Shown here: in pieces, positions 1-5,936 of the stretch
Position numbering within the stretch: the first letter of the stretch is position 1
How the letters are laid out: each line of letters starts with the position of its first letter
From: a virus
Length of the DNA: 26,760 nucleotides
IMG/VR virus record: IMGVR_UViG_3300046331_000136
Location: 1-26,760 of that record
Strand: one strand, 5' to 3'
Translations under genes and position numbers: made by a program
Notes under the pieces: model-generated
Seen by the model: only the letters and a program-made list of their open reading frames with translations
Databases searched by the model: none
What the model was told of the DNA's origin: nothing

Positions 1-132
1 ATATATTCAGAGTATGACTGTGGTTATATGCGTGGTTATACCACTCATGTTACCTATGAAAACGAGAGTTTAATTTGTATCTGGAGACAGAACTCTTGGC
101 CTTTTAAAACTATTTCAGGAGTAAAAGTATGA
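1..132 (+). CDS. C-terminal end of an unrecognised protein, cut by the window edge
   Basis: Frame 1 is open from the first base to the TGA at 130-132 and gives 43 codons, ending in ...FKTISGVKV. The start lies outside the window. The stop overlaps the next start as ATGA (129-132), the same coupling used throughout this operon, which supports real coding. The fragment is rich in Tyr, Thr and Trp and has two Cys, with no motif I recognise. It is probably a small early phage protein. Confidence 0.55.
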   Translation: MYSEYDCGYMRGYTTHVTYENESLICIWRQNSWPFKTISGVKV

Positions 133-365
133 TTAACGAACACGACATTAATGACCATGAGTGTGCTCTGTATGAGCTATCAATGGGTGCTAGGTTTAAA
201 TTAGCAGACGATGAGATTAAGGTGCCCATAGCTTCTAATGAGTTTAAAATAAATGACATTTTTAAATTTGAAACTATTGATGGTATGTATAGTCGTTGTT
301 TTGACAGCGCTGGTAAATTACACCATTTTGCAGCTTGGACTAAAGTGAGGGTATTACATGAGTAG
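129..365 (+). CDS. Hypothetical protein, 78 aa, early operon
   Basis: A 78-aa acidic-to-neutral protein with no signal peptide, membrane segment or known motif. Its start is overlapped by the upstream stop (ATGA at 129-132), and CAGGAG at 117-122 provides a Shine-Dalgarno about 6 bases upstream. Its end overlaps the next start by 8 bases. The middle part (residues about 18-60) alternates charged and hydrophobic residues and suggests a small beta-rich domain, but I do not recognise a family. The operon position suggests an accessory early function. Confidence 0.7.
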   Translation: MINEHDINDHECALYELSMGARFKLADDEIKVPIASNEFKINDIFKFETIDGMYSRCFDSAGKLHHFAAWTKVRVLHE

Positions 366-627
366 ATCACATTACAATTGCCCAGTTTGTGGGGAAACGA
401 CAATGAGTGGTATGAATTGTTGTGACCACGAGGAAAACAATGGAGAGTTACATTTTGTTTTATTAGAACAGGAAATAGTTAACCTAAGGAATGACATTGC
501 CATTCTAGAGTTAGAAAGTGTTTTAATGAGGGCCCGGAACGAAAGGTTACAAGCTGAAAATGAGGTACTTATGCGTAAGTTAGCTGGTCCTTGTAGTTCT
601 CATGCTTTTGAAGAGGGGGATAAGTGA
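358..627 (+). CDS. Small Cys-rich protein with coiled coil, 89 aa
   Basis: The N-terminus carries CPVCG (residues 8-12) followed by NCC and DH (about residues 20-24), a likely metal-binding knuckle. Residues about 30-75 form a Leu/Glu-rich heptad-like stretch (LLEQEIVNLRNDIAILELES and onward) predicted to be a coiled coil. This resembles the many small zinc-finger-plus-coiled-coil proteins of phage early regions, whose roles are mostly unknown. The ATG lies inside the 3' end of the previous gene and the stop overlaps the next start as GTGA. Oligomeric nucleic-acid or protein binding is only an inference. Confidence 0.7.
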   Translation: MSRSHYNCPVCGETTMSGMNCCDHEENNGELHFVLLEQEIVNLRNDIAILELESVLMRARNERLQAENEVLMRKLAGPCSSHAFEEGDK

Positions 628-1007
628 AAGATTTAGTTGAACGGTTACGCAAACGAGCAGAGATACGTAGACATATACCTAGTCGCAAGTCGGTTCAGAA
701 CAATGAGCCTGACCGTATTGCTGATCTGTTAGAAGAAGCTGCCGCTGCACTAGAATGTAAACATGAAGATAAGCTAGGAACTTTAGAAGAAGCTATTGAG
801 TTTGATAAGAAAAGAAATTATCAATACACCGCACCAATAGAACTAGAACCTGCTGATAAAGTTGATGATGCTTTGTATAGTGCATGGCGACAATATACAG
901 GTTGGGGAATACCGAGTAAGAAGGGTGAAGAAGAATTTACAGCACAGTACCATGCTTTTCAAGCTGGGTGGAAATACGCAATACTAAAGAAAGCGAGTGA
1001 GAAATGA
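624..1007 (+). CDS. Hypothetical protein, 127 aa, Ead/Ea22-like N-terminus
   Basis: The GTG start at 624-626 overlaps the preceding stop (GTGA) and lies just after the purine-rich Shine-Dalgarno GAGGGGGA (612-619). The N-terminus (VERLRKRAEIRR, then DRIADLLEEAAAALE) has the helical pattern of Ead/Ea22-type accessory proteins seen in many phages: a short helix, a loop, then an Ala/Glu-rich helix. The C-terminal part has WRQYTGWGIPSK and FQAGWKYAI, typical of phage proteins of unknown role. There are no catalytic residues or membrane segments. Function unknown; the family link is weak pattern recognition only. Confidence 0.65.
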   Translation: MKDLVERLRKRAEIRRHIPSRKSVQNNEPDRIADLLEEAAAALECKHEDKLGTLEEAIEFDKKRNYQYTAPIELEPADKVDDALYSAWRQYTGWGIPSKKGEEEFTAQYHAFQAGWKYAILKKASEK

Positions 1008-1204
1008 TTGAAGGACTAACAGCTAGGCAGGTGATTGAGATGATAGCTAATGAGTACTATGAGTTATCACACGATAAGATTAAGCTACAGAGAGATGACC
1101 ATGTACGATGGTGTAAGTCATGGCTTGAGTTAAACCCTGTTATTGAAACACCGTTACAACAGGTTAGAAGATGGTGGGAACAACAGAAGGAACTAAACAA
1201 ATGA
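1004..1204 (+). CDS. Hypothetical protein, 66 aa
   Basis: A small protein rich in Trp and charged residues (VRWCKSWLELNP, VRRWWEQQKELNK), probably helical. Its ATG overlaps the previous stop as ATGA (1004-1007) and its own stop overlaps the next start the same way (1201-1204). It is therefore most likely translated by coupling within the operon. No family recognised. Confidence 0.6.
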   Translation: MIEGLTARQVIEMIANEYYELSHDKIKLQRDDHVRWCKSWLELNPVIETPLQQVRRWWEQQKELNK

Positions 1205-1485
1205 AAGCGCCTACAATGTTTAAAATTAAACCAAAGTTTGAAGTAAATATTTACCCATATATTGAAGATAACACTTTTAATATGGATGTTGTATTAAATG
1301 GTCAGGAAGATAAAACAGTATCTGTAGAGCTAACTAAGTTATTTAAAGAGTACTTAGAATTTAGAACAGTAGTTGGTCAAAAAAGAGTAAGCCCTAATCA
1401 TCGCCAAGAAGTTATTGAGATGGTGGCTACATTGCGTTATGTTGCAAAAGAAATGGAGAATGAAGTTGACGATCTTATTAATTGA
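1201..1485 (+). CDS. Hypothetical protein, 94 aa
   Basis: I place the start at ATG 1201, within the ATGA overlap, rather than at the upstream in-frame codon at 1171, because every neighbouring gene uses this coupling. The N-terminal half (FEVNIYPYIEDNTFNMDVVL) looks like antiparallel beta-strands. The C-terminal half (residues about 40-94) is helical and acidic, ending in DDLIN. The 3' end overlaps the start of the exonuclease by about 26 bases. No known motif. Its position just before the exonuclease suggests, without proof, a DNA-metabolism accessory role. Confidence 0.65.
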   Translation: MKAPTMFKIKPKFEVNIYPYIEDNTFNMDVVLNGQEDKTVSVELTKLFKEYLEFRTVVGQKRVSPNHRQEVIEMVATLRYVAKEMENEVDDLIN

Positions 1486-2197
1486 TGCTGACATATTAGC
1501 ATACCAATCTACATCATCAGCAGAGTCTGAAGTAGAGTGGGATGTAGATACCTGGACTGTAGACACAGACTTAAATAAAGCAAAGGATCACTTTAATTAT
1601 TTATTAAACGAATATAAGAAACTAACAGGTGTTGACAAATATAAACTGTGTTTTTCTCATAAAAATATATTTAGAAAAGAGATATACCCTCAGTACAAAG
1701 CCAATCGCAAGGGGCGAAAACCTGTAGGATACTCTGCTATTAAAGAGTGGGCCTTAGAGAACTATGAAAGTTTTATTAAAGACCAACTAGAAGGGGACGA
1801 TTGTCTTGGCATTTTGGCCACTAAGTATACAAATAAAACAATTATTGTATCTATGGATAAAGACATGAAAACGATTCCTGGGAAGTTCTTTAGGATATCT
1901 CCCTCAGGAAACCATGAGATGCTAGAGATCACTAAAGAGGAAGCTAACTACTACTTCTTGACTCAAGCGTTAACTGGAGACTCATCTGATGGATACCCAG
2001 GCTGTCCTGGGATTGGTCCTAAGAAAGCTGAAGAGCTCCTTAAGAAGCATGGGGCTGTATGGAAGACTGTAGAAGACGCCTTCCTTAAAGCTGGATTGAC
2101 AGCTGAAGATGCCCTAGTACAGGGAAGGCTTGCTAAGATTCTACAGGCTGATAATTGGGATTTTGAAAATGAAAAGGTTAAACTATGGATGCCATGA
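1460..2197 (+). CDS. 5'-3' exonuclease (FEN / T7 gp6-like)
   Basis: A phage flap-endonuclease/5'-3' exonuclease, the class that removes RNA primers and degrades host DNA during replication. Visible motifs in order: LLIDADILAY at the N-terminus (first metal-binding Asp), YPQYKANRKG (helical arch), EGDDCLG (acidic cluster), SMDKDMKTIPG (second metal cluster) and TGDSSDGYPGCPGIGPKKA (H2TH/helix-hairpin-helix DNA binding). At about 245 aa it is close to the usual length for small phage members. An upstream in-frame ATG at 1415 would add 15 non-conserved residues. ATG 1460 sits very close to its GGAG (1455-1458), so TTG 1466 with a spacing of 7 is a possible alternative start. The 3' end overlaps the next gene by 13 bases. 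Confidence 0.93.
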   Translation: MKLTILLIDADILAYQSTSSAESEVEWDVDTWTVDTDLNKAKDHFNYLLNEYKKLTGVDKYKLCFSHKNIFRKEIYPQYKANRKGRKPVGYSAIKEWALENYESFIKDQLEGDDCLGILATKYTNKTIIVSMDKDMKTIPGKFFRISPSGNHEMLEITKEEANYYFLTQALTGDSSDGYPGCPGIGPKKAEELLKKHGAVWKTVEDAFLKAGLTAEDALVQGRLAKILQADNWDFENEKVKLWMP

Positions 2198-2586
2198 AAA
2201 ACTGTAAAAACTGTTATTGGAACTCACACTATGATGTACACCAATCTATATTCCCTGCTATGTGCTCTAGTTGTAGCGCTTACTCTAGTCCTGGTAACCC
2301 TTACCCAAGGTGGACTGTAAATGCTGAGGTGGTCTCTGAGGAAACCAAAGCAGCCATTGAAGAACTAGAAGATATGGTTAATCAGCCCCCACATTACACA
2401 GGGCACCCATCAGGAGTTGAGTGTATTCAGATTACTGAGCACATGAACTTTTGCCTGGGAAACGCCATGAAGTACATTTGGCGGGCAAATGATAAGCATA
2501 TCAGTCCCTTAGAGGACCTTAAGAAGGCTAAATGGTACATTGAACGGGAGATAGAGCGAATTGAGAGCACCTGTGAAAACATTTAA
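2185..2586 (+). CDS. DUF3310 protein with N-terminal zinc-ribbon-like segment
   Basis: The C-terminal half (residues about 65-130) is a clear DUF3310 domain (SaV-like): a VNQPPHYTGHPSGVECIQ core, then NAMKYIWRANDKH and the DLKKAKWYIEREIERI helix. This domain is widespread in phage nucleotide/replication modules and its biochemical role is not settled. The N-terminal 45 residues add CKNC and, after about 20 residues, CSSC, spaced like a zinc ribbon. Start ATG 2185 has AAAAGG (2172-2177) 7 bases upstream. It sits between the exonuclease and the metallopeptidase with short overlaps, so it is co-translated with DNA-metabolism genes. Confidence 0.9.
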   Translation: MDAMKNCKNCYWNSHYDVHQSIFPAMCSSCSAYSSPGNPYPRWTVNAEVVSEETKAAIEELEDMVNQPPHYTGHPSGVECIQITEHMNFCLGNAMKYIWRANDKHISPLEDLKKAKWYIEREIERIESTCENI

Positions 2587-2866
2587 AATACCTAAGCAGT
2601 TTGATCTTGCTGGTGCCACCTTTAAAGTTTTTATTAAAGAAGGCCTTAGCAAAAGCGGTGCCCATGGTCAAACCCATTATGATGCTGCTGAAGTTTGGTT
2701 AGATAAGGACCTTAAGCCTGAAGATTTAAAGGCCATCACCTTCTACCATGAGCTTTTCCATGCCATGTTTAATACATTGGGCAAGGACGATCTGAAGAGT
2801 GATGAAGGTCTCGTGGATGCCATGGGTAATCTCATGTGGCAGTTCCATAAATCAGCTAAATATTAA
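2573..2866 (+). CDS. Minimal HExxH zinc metallopeptidase, 97 aa
   Basis: A very small protein with the zincin motif HELFH (residues 59-63), embedded in TFYHELFHAMFNTLG, and a downstream acidic SDEGLVDAM (Glu78 is a candidate third zinc ligand). This layout is common in phage proteins annotated as metallopeptidase-like or IrrE/ImmA-like. The substrate cannot be inferred. I chose GTG 2573 because GAGAG (2563-2567) precedes it by 5 bases; TTG 2561 is the in-frame alternative and adds 4 residues. It overlaps the end of the DUF3310 gene. There is no signal peptide, so it should act in the cytoplasm. Confidence 0.75.
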   Translation: MKTFKIPKQFDLAGATFKVFIKEGLSKSGAHGQTHYDAAEVWLDKDLKPEDLKAITFYHELFHAMFNTLGKDDLKSDEGLVDAMGNLMWQFHKSAKY

Positions 2867-2867
2867 G

Positions 2868-2999
2868 ATGAAAGTTAGTTTCTTTAAAACTCATTGTTTT
2901 AGGGGTGGTTTCTTTCATTGGGGCGAGTTTCGCTTTAATGGGGGAGACTGTTACACTAGCTATAGGATTGGCCCAATACTTATAAGGATAAGAAAATGA
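2868..2999 (+). CDS. Hypothetical small protein, 43 aa
   Basis: ATG 2868 follows the previous stop by one base and the ORF ends by overlapping the next start (2996). The product is rich in Phe, Gly and Arg (RGGFFHWGEFRFNGGD), with two Cys. A longer version starting at 2799 would run inside the metallopeptidase gene and is unlikely. The Shine-Dalgarno is weak, so translation would rely on coupling. Function unknown. Confidence 0.45.
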   Translation: MKVSFFKTHCFRGGFFHWGEFRFNGGDCYTSYRIGPILIRIRK

Positions 3000-3184
3000 A
3001 AGAATACACAAACCAACAATTATTAGATATTTGTGATAATATGCCTGAAGATCAAAAGAAATGTGGAGTAACCACTTTAGAAGACGGTTCAGGTACTGTC
3101 GACTTAGCGGATTTTATAGTAAACTATGGACGTGCACTATTAACGGAGTTTAATAAAGAAGATGAAACCAAGGTATCTAGTTAG
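2996..3184 (+). CDS. Hypothetical acidic protein, 62 aa
   Basis: The start ATG 2996 is preceded by AAGGATAAG, a good Shine-Dalgarno. The protein is acidic and Asp/Glu/Asn-rich (CDNMPEDQKKCGVTTLEDGS) with no membrane segment or known motif. Its last 23 bases overlap the following 53-aa ORF. The place in the operon suggests an accessory early role; nothing more can be said. Confidence 0.6.
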   Translation: MKEYTNQQLLDICDNMPEDQKKCGVTTLEDGSGTVDLADFIVNYGRALLTEFNKEDETKVSS

Positions 3185-3323
3185 TGATGAAATAGGCCCT
3201 CTAAGGATATTTGACTCTAAAGAGGAGGCACAGGCCTTTATGGATTCAGAAATGACCATGAAGACTGTACCTGGCAAACCAAAACCAGATCCATTTAAAA
3301 TTGTTGGTGACGCCCCATTTTAA
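3162..3323 (+). CDS. Hypothetical small protein, 53 aa
   Basis: ATG 3162 opens a frame of 53 codons to TAA 3321-3323, beginning MKPRYLVSDEIGPLRIFDSK and ending DPFKIVGDAPF. The start lies inside the end of the preceding gene, as for its neighbours. The pattern (short strand, SKEEAQAFMDS helix, Pro-rich tail) is what a small genuine phage protein looks like. It fills the space up to the integrase promoter, part of which lies within its last codons. No family recognised. Confidence 0.5.
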   Translation: MKPRYLVSDEIGPLRIFDSKEEAQAFMDSEMTMKTVPGKPKPDPFKIVGDAPF

Positions 3324-3332
3324 TGTTATACT
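3304..3332 (+). promoter_or_regulatory. Candidate sigma70 promoter for the integrase
   Basis: TTGGTG at 3304-3309 and TATACT at 3327-3332 are separated by exactly 17 bases, and TG at 3324-3325 gives an extended -10. Initiation would fall near 3339, leaving a leader of about 18 bases that contains GGAGAGAG just before ATG 3357. The -10 is strong and the -35 matches only its TTG half. It overlaps the end of the 53-aa gene and would let the integrase be expressed apart from the early operon. Confidence 0.5.
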
Positions 3333-3356
3333 AGATTTACTTTATAGGAGAGAGAT

Positions 3357-4172
3357 ATGAAAAACACACAACCTAAGACATACAGAGAACTCTATAGAAG
3401 AGCTATTCCACTATTGTGGACAACTCCAAATATGCTTAAGTTGTCTTCAGCTTATCTTATGGATGCTGAGGATATCATTGGTAATCCTAACCTTGAGGAT
3501 ATCACCACAGACACTATAGACCTTTATAAGTCTAAGGTTTCTGTGGGTCTCTCTCCAGCTACTGTAAATCGCAAACTATCATCTATGCACAAGCTTCTTA
3601 AGTATGCCCATGATCGTGATTGGTTATCTAAGATGCCTATGTTCTCTTGGAATAAAGAAGACAACGAAAGAGTACGCTGGTTGTCTAAGGAAGAGGAACT
3701 ACAGCTTCTATCGTTATTGCCTAAGGATGTCTCAGTATTCTGTGAGTTGTTATTACAAACAGGCATGAGACGTAGTGAATTACTTAATTTAACAGGTGAT
3801 AACGTAGACGGTAACTATATTAGATTATGGAAAACTAAGAACGGTAAACCTAGATCAGTACCAATGAGCCAAAGAGCTCAGGTATTGATTAAAGATTTCT
3901 TAGGTGACAAGCCTGATGTAGTTAGGATTCATAAAGAATGGCTTAAAGCTAAGAAGACTATGGGCCTAGAAAAAGACAAGAACTTTGTATTGCACATCCT
4001 AAGACACACCACAGCTACCCGTATGTTAGACACTACTGGTAACATTGCTGTAGTCCAAAAGATGCTTGGTCATGCCAAGATAACAACTACTATGAGATAT
4101 GCTCATATAGCTGATGATAAACTGTTGGAGGCCGTACAAGCCACCTCAGAGAAACACAACTGCCTCGCTTAA
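3357..4172 (+). CDS. int: Tyrosine recombinase / phage integrase
   Basis: A 271-aa site-specific recombinase that would insert and excise the phage genome. The N-terminal part (about residues 10-100) is a SAM-like core-binding domain with LSPATVNRKLSSMHKLLKYA. The catalytic domain shows all expected residues: Arg138 in TGMRRSELLNL, Lys161 in the TKNGKPRSVP hairpin, His213 and Arg216 in HILRHT, His239 in MLGHA and the nucleophile Tyr248 in MRYAH. It is short and probably lacks a separate arm-binding domain. ATG 3357 has GGAGAGAG directly upstream, and a dedicated promoter and terminator flank it. It is the last gene of the + strand. No excisionase or repressor is recognised in this window. Confidence 0.93.
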   Translation: MKNTQPKTYRELYRRAIPLLWTTPNMLKLSSAYLMDAEDIIGNPNLEDITTDTIDLYKSKVSVGLSPATVNRKLSSMHKLLKYAHDRDWLSKMPMFSWNKEDNERVRWLSKEEELQLLSLLPKDVSVFCELLLQTGMRRSELLNLTGDNVDGNYIRLWKTKNGKPRSVPMSQRAQVLIKDFLGDKPDVVRIHKEWLKAKKTMGLEKDKNFVLHILRHTTATRMLDTTGNIAVVQKMLGHAKITTTMRYAHIADDKLLEAVQATSEKHNCLA

Positions 4173-4189
4173 TTGCGGGGCTTTTTTTT
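4162..4189 (+). terminator. Rho-independent terminator of the integrase
   Basis: GCCTCGC (4162-4168) pairs with GCGGGGC (4175-4181), 7 bp with one G-U pair and a 6-base loop, followed directly by eight T. The left arm lies in the last codons of the integrase, and the loop contains its TAA stop. Confidence 0.85.
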
Positions 4190-4237
4190 GTTTCTTATTG
4201 TATACAAAACACTATAAATGTATAGTATATAACACAT
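4190..4237. other. AT-rich convergent gap, possible attachment-site region
   Basis: About 48 bases between two facing terminators, without an ORF. It holds GTATAC (4200-4205) and a 6-bp inverted repeat ACTATA (4211-4216) / TATAGT (4221-4226) around a 4-base spacer. Phage integrase genes usually lie next to attP, and this is the adjacent non-coding DNA, so it is the best local candidate. No tRNA 3'-end-like sequence is visible, and the arms could be a product of the AT-rich composition. Confidence 0.25.
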
Positions 4238-4275
4238 AAAAAAAAGGCAGCCCCTAGAGTTACCTAGAGGCTGCC
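4238..4275 (-). terminator. Rho-independent terminator ending the late transcript
   Basis: On the - strand a 12-bp stem (arms 4264-4275 and 4246-4257, one G-U pair) with a 6-base loop is followed by eight U (A at 4238-4245). It lies just after the stop of the DUF6496 gene and closes the leftward structural/lysis operon. With the integrase terminator it insulates the two convergent transcripts. Confidence 0.9.
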
Positions 4276-4282
4276 TGTTGTA

Positions 4283-4447
4283 TTACTTTTTCTTCTTCTT
4301 TGGTTTAGCCATGCCAGCTTGGCTCATAGCGATTGCTACGGCTTGCTTAGGGCTCTTAACCACAGGACCGCCTTTACCAGAGTGAAGGCCTCCTGCTTTA
4401 AATTCTTTCATTACTTTACCAACTTTAGTTTGACTCTTTGTGGCCAT
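4283..4447 (-). CDS. DUF6496-like small basic protein, 54 aa
   Basis: Start ATG at 4445-4447 has AAAGGA a few bases upstream. The longer in-frame version would begin inside the endopeptidase gene and is rejected. The core VGKVMKEFKAGGLHSGKGG, then VVKSPKQAVAIAMSQAGMAK, matches the small DUF6496 proteins frequent in phages and bacteria. The tail is KPKKKKK, giving a strongly positive C-terminus that may bind nucleic acid. It is the last gene of the late operon, after the lysis genes. Its function is unknown. Confidence 0.8.
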   Translation of the reverse strand: MATKSQTKVGKVMKEFKAGGLHSGKGGPVVKSPKQAVAIAMSQAGMAKPKKKKK

Positions 4448-4455
4448 ATTATCCT

Positions 4456-4923
4456 TTAAACTATTAATCCTGGTGTATATACAGTTTTGCCTTTTTCTTT
4501 TACTGCTGTTAAGCACTGACATTTTAAGTCTTGTGGGTCATAAGAAACATGGACCCATCCTGATTCAGGAACACCTTGGGTATAAAACTCTAAGATAACC
4601 TGGGTAAATTCAAAATTTCCAGCTATGTACTTAGCTAAGTCTCCATTAGCAACCCCTGAAATCTCAATATCAGCCGCTTGCCCTTTACAGTGGTCGCTAG
4701 TCTTAGAGCCACCTACTGAAGCGTTAACTTCAGGTGATCTATAACCAGAATTAACTTTAACTGCCTTACCATAATGGTCACGAACAGGTTGTAGTATGTT
4801 CTCACATAGTGTTTTTAGATTAGATGTAACTGTTTCGTTAGGTGTGTTATCTAAGCCCTTGCGAACAGCTGTTTCACTTACTGTTAACTCTTTTAAACTA
4901 AAACTAGCTGTTAACTGTGTCAT
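4456..4923 (-). CDS. M15-family peptidoglycan endopeptidase (endolysin)
   Basis: A 155-aa zinc D-Ala-D-Ala/L-Ala-D-Glu-type peptidase of the peptidase_M15_3 (VanY-like) family, expected to cut peptide bonds in peptidoglycan at lysis. The zinc ligands are visible: His78 and Asp85 in SDHCKGQAADIEI, and His125 in GWVHVS. NSGYRSPEVNASVGGSKTS is the typical substrate-side loop. There is no signal peptide, so release needs the holin encoded nearby. The start overlaps the previous stop as ATGA. About 30 C-terminal residues after the catalytic core contain two Cys (KCQC) of unknown use. Confidence 0.9.
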   Translation of the reverse strand: MTQLTASFSLKELTVSETAVRKGLDNTPNETVTSNLKTLCENILQPVRDHYGKAVKVNSGYRSPEVNASVGGSKTSDHCKGQAADIEISGVANGDLAKYIAGNFEFTQVILEFYTQGVPESGWVHVSYDPQDLKCQCLTAVKEKGKTVYTPGLIV

Positions 4924-5276
4924 TCTTCAACTCTTCCTGCTCTCAAAGGTTTAATCTTCTTAGCTACACCTAGCTTCTCTTCTAAGATAGCAATGTGTAA
5001 TCTGTTCTCAGCAATAGCATCTCTATTCTTTTGAATCTCGATACCTAAGTCTTGTCTTAGTTTCTCACGAGCTAACTCAGCACCTGTATTAGATGCTTGT
5101 TTGTTATCGCTAGTAACTACCAAGGAAACTTTGCTGTTAAGAATCGTTACATCATGTTGAATAGCACTTAATGCTGATACAAGATACCCTGTACATCCAA
5201 TGAGTAATGGAAGAAGTGCAAATAGCATCTTCTCAATAAATGCTCCCTTAGCTGATTCTTTAGTTTCTTCTGCCAT
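4920..5276 (-). CDS. Membrane-anchored coiled-coil protein (inner-membrane spanin-like or holin accessory)
   Basis: A 118-aa protein with one N-terminal transmembrane helix (residues about 17-42, MLFALLPLLIGCTGYLVSAL) followed by a long charged helix (residues about 45-105, with ELAREKLRQDLGIEIQKNRD) ending in a basic tail. Short N-terminus, one membrane segment and a periplasmic coiled coil is the shape of i-spanins such as Rz. No outer-membrane lipoprotein partner (Rz1-like lipobox) is visible, embedded or adjacent. It lies between the holin and the endopeptidase, with AAAGG upstream. It could equally be a second holin-like factor. Confidence 0.6.
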   Translation of the reverse strand: MAEETKESAKGAFIEKMLFALLPLLIGCTGYLVSALSAIQHDVTILNSKVSLVVTSDNKQASNTGAELAREKLRQDLGIEIQKNRDAIAENRLHIAILEEKLGVAKKIKPLRAGRVEE

Positions 5277-5277
5277 G

Positions 5278-5676
5278 TTACTTACCTTTCTTTATATCAA
5301 TAATCTTTTCTAGTGTCCTGCCTCCGAAGTAAAAAGAGACGATGAGCATAATCATCTGACCTAGCAACTCTACGTAAACCTGATTCACATTAATACCAAA
5401 AGCAGAAACAGAAGCAAATATAAAGTAAGATACTAACAGAGCAACAAGGGTCATCGGTCTTACGTTCTTACTTAACCATGAATCACTAGACATATCTGCT
5501 TCGTGTCTCTTAGTTAGTTCTACTTGCTCAGCAGTATCAGCCTGTATTTGAGCTAGTTCACCATTTTGTTGCATCTCTAATAGTTTTAATTTAGCTTGTT
5601 CTGCTTGTGCAGGATCTGGAAATACTTTATCTAATATTTTAGATCCTATCCCAAGCACTGCTTCTAGTGGAAACAT
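5278..5676 (-). CDS. Holin, GTA_holin_3TM-like
   Basis: A 132-aa membrane protein with an amphipathic N-terminus (FPLEAVLGIGSKILDKVFPD), an Ala/Glu/Gln-rich helix (residues about 22-60) and two clear membrane segments (about 78-97 and 104-122). SWLSKNVRPMT precedes the first segment and GGRTLEKI follows the second. This architecture and the RTxEK ending match the 3TM holins of gene transfer agents and many podoviruses. It would form the membrane lesion that releases the endopeptidase. AAGGAC lies 8 bases before the ATG. The 36 bases upstream are AT-rich and hold no gene. Confidence 0.8.
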   Translation of the reverse strand: MFPLEAVLGIGSKILDKVFPDPAQAEQAKLKLLEMQQNGELAQIQADTAEQVELTKRHEADMSSDSWLSKNVRPMTLVALLVSYFIFASVSAFGINVNQVYVELLGQMIMLIVSFYFGGRTLEKIIDIKKGK

Positions 5677-5712
5677 TAGTAGTGTCCTTATTAATAATAT
5701 ATAAATTAATTT

Positions 5713-5922
5713 TTAGTTGAGGTGCTTAAATATCCAGTCTTTGAAGACTGTTAAAGCAACCCCTAAACATGAAACTAAGAAAGCGACACCACCAAGGAAT
5801 CCTTTGTATCTGGTCATTTCATCTTTAATCTCGTGCATTATTTTCAGCATTTCTGTATGGTTATCTTCTAGAGCTGTTACCTTAGTCTCTAGAACAGCCG
5901 TGCGTTCTACGTGATCTGTCAT
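5713..5922 (-). CDS. XhlA/hemolysin-like small membrane protein
   Basis: A 69-aa protein with an N-terminal coiled-coil helix (residues about 5-38: AVLETKVTALEDNHTEMLKI) and one C-terminal membrane segment (about 43-60, FLGGVAFLVSCLGVALTVF) followed by a short basic end. This is the layout of XhlA-type lysis accessory proteins, which assist the holin at the inner membrane. It opens the lysis cassette. AAAGGAAC lies about 11 bases before ATG. The family call rests on topology, not on catalytic motifs. Confidence 0.65.
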   Translation of the reverse strand: MTDHVERTAVLETKVTALEDNHTEMLKIMHEIKDEMTRYKGFLGGVAFLVSCLGVALTVFKDWIFKHLN

Positions 5923-5936
5923 TCTAAACTGTTCCT

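Noticed and set aside
5677-5712. Promoter for the holin gene in the AT-rich gap
   Set aside because: Several TATATT-like -10 boxes occur by composition, but no adequate -35 lies at the right distance.
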